Part shown: positions 26,028 to 35,033 of the stretch, in pieces
Layout of the letters: each line of letters begins with the position of its first letter
Position numbering within the stretch: position 1 is the first letter of the stretch
NCBI RefSeq assembly: GCF_023715505.1
Contig: NZ_JAMBOH010000004.1
Coordinates: 186,001 to 250,000 of the forward strand
Direction: 5' to 3'
DNA from: Neobacillus cucumis
Lineage (GTDB): Bacteria; Bacillota; Bacilli; Bacillales_B; DSM-18226
DNA: 64,000 nucleotides
Made by a program: the position numbers and the translations under genes
The notes under the pieces: generated by a model
What the model was told of the DNA's origin: nothing
Databases searched by the model: none
What the model saw: the letters and a program-made list of their open reading frames with translations, nothing else

Positions 26028-26612
26028 ATGAGTGGACAAAAAGGTTTTGATAACGGAATGATAACAGCTAAAAAATGGCAGGCAATTATCGAAAACAACG
26101 CTTCGTATAATGATTTATTTTTTTACGCGGTAAAAACCACAGGGATATTTTGTAAACCGTCCTGCAAGTCACGTGTTCCCAAAAAAGATAATGTTAGAAT
26201 CTTTCAAAGTGCAGAAGAAGCCTTGGCAGCGAATTATCGTCCGTGTAAACGCTGCAAGCCCACTGAACCAAACCTGCCCGACCAGGAATGGATTCATTCG
26301 ATTACTACTTTTATCAATGAAAATTATCATAGCAAATTGACGCTTGAAACGCTAGCGGACATCAGTCATGGAAGTCCCTATCATTTGCAGAGAACTTTTA
26401 AAAAAGTAAAAGGGATGACACCTGTTGAATATATTCAAGAAGTCAGGATCGTAAAGGCTAAAGAGCTTTTAATAAAGTCAAACAGAGCAGTTACTGAAAT
26501 ATCTAGAATGGTAGGTATCCCTAATACACCTTATTTTATTACACTTTTTAAAAAGAAGACGGGAGAAACACCTGCACAATACCGTCAGTCAAAATGTAAC
26601 ACGGAGGAATGA
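26028..26612 (+). CDS. adaA: Methylphosphotriester-DNA methyltransferase and activator AdaA
   Basis: AdaA accepts a methyl from DNA phosphotriesters on a zinc-bound cysteine and then activates the adaptive response to alkylation. The 194-aa product has the four-cysteine Ada zinc domain (FCKPSCKSRVPKKDNVRIF, YRPCKRCKP) and an AraC-type helix-turn-helix (LETLADISHGSPYHLQRTFKK through NTPYFITLFKKKTGETPAQYR). ATG 26028 follows AGAGGTGG. It lies five bases before adaB. A TATAAT box at 26004-26009 is a likely -10. Confidence 0.93.
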   Translation: MSGQKGFDNGMITAKKWQAIIENNASYNDLFFYAVKTTGIFCKPSCKSRVPKKDNVRIFQSAEEALAANYRPCKRCKPTEPNLPDQEWIHSITTFINENYHSKLTLETLADISHGSPYHLQRTFKKVKGMTPVEYIQEVRIVKAKELLIKSNRAVTEISRMVGIPNTPYFITLFKKKTGETPAQYRQSKCNTEE

Positions 26613-26616
26613 GAAC

Positions 26617-27144
26617 GTGAAATCTCAGACTAAGCCGACAATTCATTGGTCAATATTAAACTATAAAGATTGGAAGCTGTACATGGCGGCTACCTCAAAG
26701 GGACTTTGCTTTGTAGGTTCTCAGGGTATGCCGTTTGAAGAATTGGCTGAATGGGCAGCGAAACGCTTTCCCGGAAGTCCTATTGTTGAAAGTCGGGAAG
26801 AACTCAAGCAATATCAGATTGAACTTGCTGAATACCTAGATGGCAAACGGAAATGCTTTACCATTCCGTTTGATTACAATGGAACGGACTTCCAACAATC
26901 AGTATGGAACGCTTTGTGTGAGATCCCCTATGGTGAAACAAGATCTTATTCCGAAATAGCCAATATAATAAACAAACCCGCGGCCGTTCGTGCAGTCGGT
27001 ACAGCAATTGGCGCTAACCCCATATTAATAACGGTTCCTTGCCATCGTGTCGTGGGAAAGAACGGAGCGTTGACTGGTTATCGTGGTGGTTTAGAAATGA
27101 AGACCCGGCTTCTGGAATTGGAACGACTAGGATTATCAAATTGA
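26617..27144 (+). CDS. adaB: Methylated-DNA-protein-cysteine methyltransferase AdaB
   Basis: This O6-methylguanine-DNA methyltransferase repairs alkylated guanine by suicide transfer to Cys142 in the ITVPCHRVVGKNGALTGYRGG motif. The 175-aa protein also shows FQQSVWNALCEIPYGETRSYSEIA and the AVRAVGTAIGANP helix. Start is GTG 26617, preceded by GGAGGAATGAGAAC and separated from adaA by four bases, so the two form an operon. The 3' end is followed by a long terminator stem. Confidence 0.94.
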   Translation: MKSQTKPTIHWSILNYKDWKLYMAATSKGLCFVGSQGMPFEELAEWAAKRFPGSPIVESREELKQYQIELAEYLDGKRKCFTIPFDYNGTDFQQSVWNALCEIPYGETRSYSEIANIINKPAAVRAVGTAIGANPILITVPCHRVVGKNGALTGYRGGLEMKTRLLELERLGLSN

Positions 27145-27192
27145 AAAAGGGTGTCAAACAACTTATCTTCATCAGTTGTTTGGCACCTTTTA
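27145..27192. terminator. Terminator after adaAB
   Basis: A stem of 18 pairs (AAAAGGGTGTCAAACAACT with AGTTGTTTGGCACCTTTT, one mismatch or bulge) ends in TTTTAT. A-rich on the left, it could also act leftward for the PL11 gene. Confidence 0.85.
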
Positions 27193-27231
27193 TAAGTTTA
27201 AGTTTCTTTTTCACTTTATGATTTGCTTTAC

Positions 27232-27296
27232 GCAAATTGAAACACTCTATCTGCAAGTGGGAGCAGATTATTGCAATTGAATACTCTATCCGCAAA
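27232..27296. repeat. Degenerate two-copy repeat
   Basis: Copies at 27232-27256 and 27273-27296 share the pattern GCAAWTTGAAWACTCTATCYGCAA with small differences, period about 41 bases. It lies between the adaAB terminator and the PL11 stop codon. Confidence 0.55.
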
Positions 27297-27305
27297 TTGT
27301 CTTAT

Positions 27306-29875
27306 CTATTTCTCTACTTTTTCTAACATATCTATCATTTCTTGTGCGTCATGGCTTAGGTTCGATTTTGCATTGGATGATAGATAGTTTTGATTCATTT
27401 TCTTGGCTAATTCAGAAGCGAATTTTTCCATAAAAGTTAGTGCAGTATTAACCGACCCTTTTTCCAAGTGGGACTGGGCTTGTTTCAATGAGTTTTCTAA
27501 TTGTGGAACAATTGGTCCGGTTACATCCCCATTTGCTTTATAATCGGTAATCTTTTTCTCGATTGCTGACAAGACAGCTGGGGTCCAGTATACTTTGATT
27601 GGAACATTTGCCCAGTCTATATCACTTCCAAAATAAAAGCTTGTGTACGAAGGCTGATTATAAGCCGTATTTTGTCTGGCAACTTCGGCGCGATATTGAG
27701 GGTCGTGCATTAATGTATACAATTTATGATTTGTCACTTCCGTGCTGAGGTAAACCCGGATGGCCGAGCTATCGGCAGTTCGGACAAGGAGTTCCTCACG
27801 CCAGTCACCCAATATATCAGCTACTAACCCAGGATTTCCCTTTGTATCATTATTAGTTTTAGTACCCTCAGCCGTAAGTACAGTTCCTTTCAGCCAATCT
27901 TTAATAGTAGGAGTGACATCTCGTGCCCCGTCCACAATCTGTGTAGTCATATCTGCAGCCCACTTTATATTCATATTCGTTCCTGGTGCAGTGTTACTAA
28001 TTTTTTGTCCATCCGCTGTCCACAGACCAACAGCCCAAGTTTCTAACCCGGGATGTGATGGATCAACATCTCCAATCATACCTCGGCCAGTATCTTTACC
28101 AGTATAACCGCCATAAATGGTTTGACCTGTTTTTGCATCACGGAGTGAATACCCATATGGAGCCCCTGTTGCTCCCTCATGAACCATAAAGGTTTCTAAA
28201 CCAGGTCTATTTGGATCAATGTCGGTTACATGAAGGGCATCCCCATGTCCTAATCTGGCAAGTGTTCCTGGTGACGAGCTTTGAGGCGGCAAGATATCCT
28301 TTGAACTGTATAACAGAGAGCCGTCATGATCGATTGTAGCTCCTCCATAGACTATTTCTTGCTTTCCATCTCCATCAACATCTGCAGCACTTAACGAGTG
28401 TGCTCCCTGGGTAGTAATCGAACCGTATTGTGGATCCGTACCGTCTTTTCCATGTGGACTATCATTAAATGGATTAGTCATTGGTGTCCAGCCGCTGTCA
28501 ACCGCCCAGTTTTCCTTAAGTTTTTTTCCATCCCAGCAATATGTAACCAGATTGGTTCTTGTGTAATAACCGCGGCCAAAAACGGCATAAGGCTTTTCAC
28601 CATCGAGGTACGCTACACTTGCTAGGAAGCGGTCGACACGGTTTCCTGGTTCAATTCTTGCCATCGCGTAATCTCCCCACATTAGGCCATCGTCATAACG
28701 TCCAGGTTTATAGTCTATGGTATCCATCTCGGCACCTGTTTCTCCTTTAAAGACAGACAAATACTCCGGGCCGTCAACAATAAATCCTTCAAAGTTTCTT
28801 AGCTTGTTATTGCTGCTTCTACTAGGAGCATATACATCCATGAAATAATCTGTTAAACTTTCAGCATCTTCTTTCGAAAGTGGGTAGCTGTATTTCTTTG
28901 CAATTCCAAAACATTCTTCCAGTGTTTTTGACCAATGCCCTTCACTACCTCTTCCTGCTTGTCCCAGTTCATAAACATTTTAACCACATGATTATAATAA
29001 TCTTCTTTACTCATTCGATAATCATCTGTATTGCTGTATCCTGCTTCAATGTCCTTTTGCTGCATTGTGATAAATTTTTCAGAGGTGATGTTTCCAACTT
29101 GGTCGTATTTGATCACCTTTGTTCCTGGCGCGGTTTTGAACATGATTTCGGATTTTCCGTCCCCATCAAAATCATATACAAGGAATTGGGTATAGTGGGC
29201 ACCGGATCGAATATTCACTCCTAAATCGATGCGATAGAGGAGAGTACCGTCAAACTTGTAGCAATCAATATACGTATTACCGGTGTAGCCTACTTGTGAC
29301 ACATCCTTGGCATTAGAAGGATACCATTTGACAAAAAATTCGTATTTTCCGTCTCCGTCAACATCCCCAACACTCATATCATTTGCCGAATAAGAGTAGG
29401 TTTCACCAGCTGGGGTCACTCCGTCCGCTGGTTTTTTTAGGGTTAAATCATAATAGGCTTGACCCCATGCTGCGACGGTAGCGCTCTGGTCTAATTCTTT
29501 ACCGTCTAAAACAGAACTAACATAGTACTTGGATGAAGAGCTACCGTTTTTATCTAAGAAGTTTGTACTGTCTGTAACAGTCGCGATCTTTTGCCCGTCG
29601 CGATAGACATTAAAATCTACACCAGTTAAACCTGTTTCAGAAGACCCTCTTGCCTCATTTGCCAGCAGGCGCCAGCTTAAGAAGACCCCTTCAGATGTAG
29701 AGGCGGCTACTAAACCTCTGTCAAGGTACTCTAATTGGACTCCTTTTCCCTGGAACTTGCTTGAAGGTTGGGTGCTCTGTACTCCGCTGGCAGTGGCAGT
29801 GGAAACACTTGTTAATAGCAGGGGTAATGCGATTGTGGTTGATAAAAGCTTTTTGGTGATAGAACGTTTCTTCAA
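27306..29875 (-). pseudogene. Secreted rhamnogalacturonan lyase (PL11), frameshifted
   Basis: The gene encodes a YesW-like rhamnogalacturonan lyase of polysaccharide lyase family 11 that cleaves RG-I outside the cell. Translation starts at TTG 29875 after TAGGAGGA, with a Sec signal peptide (MKKRSITKKLLSTTIALPLL through ATASG). The frame is intact for about 312 residues, then shifts; the remainder reads in another frame from about 28940 to the stop at 27306. Restoring one base in the CCC run at 28938-28940 rejoins the frames as ...VVKGHWSKTLEECFGI... and gives about 856 residues: PL11 core (with an extra insertion of roughly 80 residues absent from the cytoplasmic PL11 at 40830) and a C-terminal FIMAH-like domain over the last 100 residues. 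It is divergent from the RG operon. Confidence 0.88.
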
Positions 29876-29918
29876 ATTTTTATCCTCCTAAAAACTTATT
29901 TCGAAAAGTTTATATATA

Positions 29919-29932
29919 TGATTACGCTTACA
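29919..29932. promoter_or_regulatory. cre-like CcpA site
   Basis: TGATTACGCTTACA matches the Bacillus cre consensus TGWNANCGNTNWCA at all but one position. It lies about 45 bases upstream of the PL11 start on the minus strand. Confidence 0.45.
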
Positions 29933-30155
29933 AATTCGTACTGAACCACCTCTCCCTCATTAGAGATTAAAGCAAAGTGGATTTCAGGATGAAAAAACCC
30001 TCTTAATTATATTTTAATTATTCTGAACAATTAATTTAAAATTCCGTTATTATTTGTGAAAATACAGTGTATTCCTAGTGAAAAAAGAGGATTTAAGCCC
30101 ATTTTCACAGTACAAATGGACCAATTTCCTGCTGATTCAAAAAGGTGCTATCAAA

Positions 30156-30170
30156 GCAAAAAAGTACAAT
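30156..30170 (+). promoter_or_regulatory. Locus-wide element, copy 1
   Basis: GCAAAAAAGTACAAT; 31 bases before copy 2 (three helical turns). It resembles elements at 40685, 40703, 47026, 56523 and others in this locus. Confidence 0.45.
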
Positions 30171-30186
30171 TAAGTATCTGGCAGGT

Positions 30187-30200
30187 GCAAAAATGTCTAA
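30187..30200 (+). promoter_or_regulatory. Locus-wide element, copy 2
   Basis: GCAAAAATGTCTAA; 18 bases before a TATGTT -10-like box. Nearly identical to the copy at 47026-47039 before the yetA homologue. Confidence 0.5.
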
Positions 30201-30275
30201 TGGTAAGCAGGTCTAGGTTATGTTATTTATTAAAAGACAGACAGTAAGCCAGTGGATGTGAGAGGGGGTTCATTC

Positions 30276-30950
30276 TTGACTATAAACAAAACGAAAATTT
30301 TTCTAGCAGCGGATTCGACTGTCCAATCCTATGGTCTAGGCGAAAAAAATCAAGGTGGCTGGGGAGAGTTTCTCCAAGACTATCTAACAGACGATGTTCA
30401 GGTAATCAATTATGCCATCGGTGGGAGAAGCTCTAAAACCTTTGTAGAGGAAGGGCGATTACATAAAATCGCAGGAGAAATGAAGGAAGGCGACTATTTG
30501 TTGATTCAAATGGGGCATAATGACGCCACTGAATACAAACCTGAACGTTATACGGATCCTTCAACTACTTATAAAGACTATTTAAAGATGTATGTAGAGA
30601 GTGCTAGGAAATGCCAGGCAGAACCGGTATTCATTACACCTGTTGCCAGGCTCCATTGTGAAAATGACCAGTTTATTAATGATTTCCCAGAATACTGCCA
30701 AGCAATGAAGGAAATAGCCAAAGAAGAAAACGTGGTTTTCATTGATTTAATGGAAAAAAGCTTAACGTTATTTGAATCCATTGGTTATGAGGAAGCTTTT
30801 ACTTTTTTTATGGCGTCTGTCAATGAAACCGATTTTACCCATTTTACGAAAAAAGGGGCCAAACAAATGGCTAAACTTGTTGCGGAAGGCATTAGTGCGA
30901 CAAAGCTGCCCATTTCAAAGTTTGTATATTTGCTTGAAGATCAGTCCTAA
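30276..30950 (+). CDS. Rhamnogalacturonan acetylesterase (SGNH/CE12 type)
   Basis: This enzyme removes acetyl groups from galacturonate residues of RG-I. The 224-aa protein shows SGNH blocks: KIFLAADSTVQ (nucleophile Ser in block I), INYAIGGRSSKTF (Gly block), LIQMGHNDAT (Asn block), and TDFTHFTKKGAKQMAKL with the DxxH pair. Block I reads A-D-S instead of the usual G-D-S. TTG 30276 lies seven bases after AGAGGGGG and is preferred over GTG 30252, which overlaps that site. No signal peptide, so it works in the cytoplasm on imported oligosaccharides. It resembles B. subtilis YesT/YesY and opens an operon that continues to kduD. Confidence 0.88.
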   Translation: MTINKTKIFLAADSTVQSYGLGEKNQGGWGEFLQDYLTDDVQVINYAIGGRSSKTFVEEGRLHKIAGEMKEGDYLLIQMGHNDATEYKPERYTDPSTTYKDYLKMYVESARKCQAEPVFITPVARLHCENDQFINDFPEYCQAMKEIAKEENVVFIDLMEKSLTLFESIGYEEAFTFFMASVNETDFTHFTKKGAKQMAKLVAEGISATKLPISKFVYLLEDQS

Positions 30951-31092
30951 GAAAACACTGTTTTTTAATAAAAGAAAACGGAATTTTAAATTTATTTTAA
31001 AAAAGGGTTTTTATATAATGAAAAAGAATGCTTAACACTAAAATTTCATGTATTCACACGCCCTTGTAATAACATTAGTGGAGGTAATCAAA

Positions 31093-32178
31093 TTGCACAG
31101 AAATGAAATTGAAAAGAAAATTGAATTACTGATTGATAATCTAGTTAACTTAAATGATCCAGACGGGAAATATGCCATTCCGCTTGCCGATGGCAGAAAA
31201 ATTGATAATAAGAGCTTTAACTATTGGGAATGGACAGCAGGTGTTGGACTGTATGGAATGATGAAGTACTATAAACTGACAAAAAATGAAAACGTATTAA
31301 ATATCATCGTAAAATGGTTCGACGATCAGTTTAAAGAACCGCCGGTCGAAAAAAACGTTAACACAATGGTGCAAATGCTAACACTTGCCTATTTGTATGA
31401 AGAAACCAACAATCCTACCTATCTTCCATACTTAGAAACTTGGGGCGATTGGCTCTATCACGATATGCCAAGGACAAAGGATGGCGGAATCCAGCATGTC
31501 GTGTTTGGATCTGAAAATTATCAACAATTATGGGATGACACCTTAATGATGAGTGTTTTACCGTTAACTAAAATCGGTTTATTACTAAACAAGCCGGAGT
31601 ATATTGAAGAAGCGAAAAAGCAATTCTTGGTACATATTAAATATCTGTTTGATAAGAAAACGGGATTATGGTTCCACGGTTGGACGTTTGAAGGAAATCA
31701 CAACTTTGCAAAAGCGCTATGGGGCCGCGGCAATTCCTGGGTAACCATTGCGATTCCAGAGTTTTTAGATTTAGTAGATTTACCGGATAATGATCCAGTT
31801 CGTCAAGTACTCATTGACACGCTTAATAGACAAATTGAAGCGCTTGAGACATACCAAAATGAAAGCGGTTTATGGCATACAGTGCTAAATGACCCATCTT
31901 CTTATGTGGAGGCATCTTGTACAGCAGGTTTTGCTTTCGGGACCTTAAAGGCTGTTCGGAAGCGTTATACGGATAAAAAATATTTAAATATGGGACTAAA
32001 AGCGATACTGGCAGTGGTTGAGAATATAGACGACAAAGGTGAATTACAACATGTATCAGCAGGAACCGCAATGGGAGAGACGCAAGAATTTTACAAGGAA
32101 ATCCCTGTAACGGGAATGCCTTATGGGCAATCTATGGCGATTCTATCATTAGTAGAATACTTGTATTACAGAATATAA
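31093..32178 (+). CDS. Unsaturated rhamnogalacturonyl hydrolase (GH105), copy 1
   Basis: GH105 enzymes of the YteR/YesR type remove the unsaturated galacturonyl residue left at the non-reducing end by RG lyases. The 361-aa protein has the alpha6/alpha6-barrel signatures: FNYWEWTAGVGLYGMMKYYK, QQLWDDTLMMSVLPL with the catalytic aspartate in WDDT, LWFHGWTFEGNHNFAKALWGRGNSWV, and SGLWHTVLNDPSSYVEASCTAGF. TTG 31093 follows GTGGAGGT at seven bases, favouring it over ATG 31048. No signal peptide. The next gene, kdgK, follows after 16 bases. Confidence 0.9.
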   Translation: MHRNEIEKKIELLIDNLVNLNDPDGKYAIPLADGRKIDNKSFNYWEWTAGVGLYGMMKYYKLTKNENVLNIIVKWFDDQFKEPPVEKNVNTMVQMLTLAYLYEETNNPTYLPYLETWGDWLYHDMPRTKDGGIQHVVFGSENYQQLWDDTLMMSVLPLTKIGLLLNKPEYIEEAKKQFLVHIKYLFDKKTGLWFHGWTFEGNHNFAKALWGRGNSWVTIAIPEFLDLVDLPDNDPVRQVLIDTLNRQIEALETYQNESGLWHTVLNDPSSYVEASCTAGFAFGTLKAVRKRYTDKKYLNMGLKAILAVVENIDDKGELQHVSAGTAMGETQEFYKEIPVTGMPYGQSMAILSLVEYLYYRI

Positions 32179-32194
32179 GGTTGAGGAGCAGAAC

Positions 32195-33208
32195 ATGAAA
32201 AAGATTGTGACACTTGGAGAGATTATGCTGCGTCTCTCTACCAAATCAGGAGAAAGACTTTTTCAGGCAGATAACCTGTTGATGCATTATGGCGGAGCAG
32301 AGGCCAATGTGGCGGTTTCGCTTTCACAGTTTGGCCATGATGTCAAATTTGTCAGCAAAGTCCCAAGTAATCCACTGGGTGCTGCTGTAGAAAGACATCT
32401 AAAATCTTATGGAGTTGATACCAATTCCCTTATCAAAGGCGGAGAACGGTTAGGAACCTATTATCTGGAGAGTGGAGTTGGCGGAAGAAGTACACAAGTA
32501 ACCTATGATCGTAAGTATTCAAGTTTTTCCAGTTTATCGGTGGAAGAATTAAACTTTGATGAACTATTCCAAGGAATTGACTTATTTCACGTTACCGGAA
32601 TTACGCTAGCCTTATCGCAGAATTTAAGAGATCTTGTGCTGATGGCAGTTAAGAAGGCAAAAGAAGCAGGAATTATGACCAGTCTCGATTTTAATTATCG
32701 GGCGTCACTATGGAGCCAACAAGCGTGCTCGGAAGCGATAAAGCCGCTTTTAAGCTATATTGATATCTGTTTCTGCGGAGAATTGGATGCGGTTTATTTA
32801 TTAGGTATCGAACCTCCAAATCACTCACTTCCAAAAGCAGAAAAACTGAAATACTACTATGAAAAAATAAATGAGTTGTACCCGAATATCCAATACATGA
32901 GCTCTACTTTTCGTACAGTTCTTTCTGCCTCTACCAATAAGCTGCAAGGCAATATCTATACAAGAGGCGAGCTATTCCAATCCAAGGAGCATATGATCGA
33001 TCATATAGTGGACCGGGTTGGCGGCGGGGATGCTTTTGCGGCTGGTGTGTTGCACGGCATCTTAGAAAATTGGCCATTATCTCGGACCATTTCTTTCGCT
33101 TTCATGGCATCAGCGCTTAAACATACCATTCATGGAGATTGCAATGCTTTTACAGTAGAGGAAATAGTGAAAGTATTGGACAACGAAGCAGGAAAAATTG
33201 TCCGCTAA
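32195..33208 (+). CDS. kdgK: 2-keto-3-deoxygluconate kinase
   Basis: This PfkB-family sugar kinase phosphorylates KDG to KDPG, the end of the uronate branch. The 337-aa protein begins KKIVTLGEIMLRLS, has the substrate motif YGGAEANVAVSLSQFG near residues 31-46, and the PfkB signature DRVGGGDAFAAGVLHG with the catalytic Asp in GGGDAF. Start ATG 32195 follows GAGGAGCAG. Location with kduI and kduD supports KDG as substrate. The aldolase gene kdgA is not in the window. Confidence 0.9.
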   Translation: MKKIVTLGEIMLRLSTKSGERLFQADNLLMHYGGAEANVAVSLSQFGHDVKFVSKVPSNPLGAAVERHLKSYGVDTNSLIKGGERLGTYYLESGVGGRSTQVTYDRKYSSFSSLSVEELNFDELFQGIDLFHVTGITLALSQNLRDLVLMAVKKAKEAGIMTSLDFNYRASLWSQQACSEAIKPLLSYIDICFCGELDAVYLLGIEPPNHSLPKAEKLKYYYEKINELYPNIQYMSSTFRTVLSASTNKLQGNIYTRGELFQSKEHMIDHIVDRVGGGDAFAAGVLHGILENWPLSRTISFAFMASALKHTIHGDCNAFTVEEIVKVLDNEAGKIVR

Positions 33209-33248
33209 GGAATTATAAAAATAGAAACATAGAAAAGGAGAATGAAAA

Positions 33249-34079
33249 ATGGAAACTCGTTATGCACATCATCCGGAAGATATGAAGAAATATAATACTG
33301 AGGAGCTAAGAAGGGAGTTTTTAGTAGAAACACTCTTCGAAGCGGACCAAGTCCAGCTAACTTATACCCATGTGGACCGCATGATCTTCGGTGGGGTTAC
33401 ACCAGCAGATAAGGAATTGACTATTAAGCTTGATAAGGAATTAGGAGTAAGTTATTTCTTAGAACGCCGTGAGATGGGGATTATCAATATTGGCGGAGAC
33501 GGCCTAGTCATTCTTGACGGTGAAGAATATGATATGCAGCGCTATGACGGTTTGTATGTAGGAAAAGGAACCAAAGAGGTTTTATTTAGATCCAATGATC
33601 CAAAAAATCCAGCGAAATTTTATATCAATTCCACACCAGCCCACCATAAATATCCAACGGTGAAGATTGATATCAATGAAATTAAACCGCTTGAAGCAGG
33701 TAGTCCAGAAACGTTAAATGAGCGGAAAATTCACCAATATATTCATCCGAATGTATGTGAGTCCTGCCAGCTTCAAATGGGATTAACAATGCTATCCCCT
33801 GGAAGCGTGTGGAATACCATGCCTTGTCATACGCATGAACGCCGTATGGAAGTTTATTTATATTTTGATATGGAACCGGAAACTCGTGTCTTCCACTTCA
33901 TGGGCAAACCGGATGAAACAAGACATTTGGTTATGAAAAACGAACAAGCGGCCATCTCTCCAAGCTGGTCCATTCATACTGGTACAGCAACAAGCAATTA
34001 CACCTTCATTTGGGGGATGTGTGGCGAAAACATCACTTATGATGACATGGATCATGTCAAAATGGAGGAATTAAGGTAG
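33249..34079 (+). CDS. kduI: 5-keto-4-deoxyuronate isomerase
   Basis: KduI isomerises 5-keto-4-deoxyuronate (DKI) to 2,5-diketo-3-deoxygluconate. The 276-aa cupin-type protein has the conserved opening METRYAHHPEDMKKYNTEELR, YTHVDRMIFGGVTP, and the zinc site region NTMPCHTHERRMEVYLYFD (three His/Glu ligands), then WSIHTGTATSNYTFIWGMCGEN. It starts at ATG 33249 after AAAAGGAGAATG. DKI arises spontaneously from the unsaturated galacturonate released by the GH105 and PL22 enzymes encoded nearby. Confidence 0.96.
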   Translation: METRYAHHPEDMKKYNTEELRREFLVETLFEADQVQLTYTHVDRMIFGGVTPADKELTIKLDKELGVSYFLERREMGIINIGGDGLVILDGEEYDMQRYDGLYVGKGTKEVLFRSNDPKNPAKFYINSTPAHHKYPTVKIDINEIKPLEAGSPETLNERKIHQYIHPNVCESCQLQMGLTMLSPGSVWNTMPCHTHERRMEVYLYFDMEPETRVFHFMGKPDETRHLVMKNEQAAISPSWSIHTGTATSNYTFIWGMCGENITYDDMDHVKMEELR

Positions 34080-34172
34080 TCTCTTCCAGCAATAAATTAA
34101 CTATCGGATAAGGGTGAGTGACTCTTGGATAAGATGGTTTTATTCTAGAAAAACAGAATGTAGGTGATGGAA

Positions 34173-35009
34173 TTGAATATTGGCATAAGAGCACATGATG
34201 TGGAAAATCGTCCACTCGAAGAGTTAGTAGAAGAAATCGCAGGGAAAGGGCTCACATCTGTTCAGTTAGCCTTAGGTAAATCCTTTGATTATATGAAGCT
34301 CGAACCAGGGACATTAAGTCCTGGTTTGGCCCATCATATTGGAACAGCGTTCGCGCGCAAAAATGTTCAAGTTGCCGTTTTAGGCTGCTATTTCAACATG
34401 ATTCACCCCGACCACGCAGAACGGAGAAAAGGGATCGAGCGATTTAAAGAGCATGTCCGCTTTGCGAGGGATTTTGGTTGCAGTATAGTCGGGACCGAAA
34501 CGGGTAACGTCAATCCAGAAATTGTGTATACAGTTGAAAACTTTAAGGAAGAGCCGTTTCTGGAAGTGGTTGAAAGTGTTCGGGAACTAGTGCGGGAAGC
34601 GGAGAAATTTGGAGTCATTGTTGGGATTGAAGCTGGGGTGAATCATCCGATTTATTCTTCAAAAGTGATGAAACGACTATTGGATATGGTTAACTCCAAT
34701 AATCTTCAAGTAATTCTTGATCCAGTCAATCTATTAACGATTGATAACTATCAAGAACAGGACAAAATTATCCAGGAAGCATTTGAACTGCTTGGTGACA
34801 GAGTTGTAATTCTCCATGCAAAGGATTTTGTTGTAGAGGATGATCAATTGAAGACAGTGGCAGTTGGCCAGGGACTATTAAATTATGATGTTGTATTGAA
34901 ACAGGTTAAACAGAAAAAGCCATATCTCAATATTTTAATGGAAGAAACGACAGAACCTTATATTAATGAAAGTCTAGCTTTCTTAAAAAATAAGTACGAA
35001 CAAGCCTAA
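34173..35009 (+). CDS. TIM-barrel sugar phosphate isomerase/epimerase family protein
   Basis: This 278-aa protein belongs to the xylose isomerase-like TIM-barrel superfamily. It begins NIGIRAHDVENRPLEELVEEI and has the expected metal-site acid and histidine segments: GCSIVGTETGNV, GVIVGIEAGVNHP, LQVILDPVNLLT, VVILHAKDF and NILMEETTE. TTG 34173 is spaced properly from AGGTGATGG; GTG 34164 and ATG 34167 overlap that site. It lies between kduI and kduD, so it probably handles a uronate, keto-deoxy acid or rhamnose derivative. No B. subtilis RG gene is an obvious equivalent, and its exact reaction is unknown. Confidence 0.75.
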   Translation: MNIGIRAHDVENRPLEELVEEIAGKGLTSVQLALGKSFDYMKLEPGTLSPGLAHHIGTAFARKNVQVAVLGCYFNMIHPDHAERRKGIERFKEHVRFARDFGCSIVGTETGNVNPEIVYTVENFKEEPFLEVVESVRELVREAEKFGVIVGIEAGVNHPIYSSKVMKRLLDMVNSNNLQVILDPVNLLTIDNYQEQDKIIQEAFELLGDRVVILHAKDFVVEDDQLKTVAVGQGLLNYDVVLKQVKQKKPYLNILMEETTEPYINESLAFLKNKYEQA

Positions 35010-35033
35010 AAGGACTTGGAAGGAGGAAGTAAC

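Larger units (their letters stand above)
29876..30275. promoter_or_regulatory. Divergent control region of the rhamnogalacturonan locus
   Basis: This 400-base gap separates the secreted PL11 gene (leftward) and the acetylesterase operon (rightward). It holds a cre-like site at 29919-29932 and two copies of a locus-wide element (30156-30170, 30187-30200), then a TATGTT -10-like box at 30219-30224. A 63-codon frame at 30056-30247 has no ribosome site and overlaps the elements, so it is not called as a gene. Confidence 0.6.

Noticed and set aside
27760..29224. Several plus-strand frames opposite the PL11 gene
   Set aside because: They are antisense shadows of a recognised coding sequence without ribosome sites.
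30056..30247. A 63-codon open frame upstream of the acetylesterase operon
   Set aside because: No ribosome binding site, atypical composition, and it overlaps two copies of the promoter element and a -10-like box.
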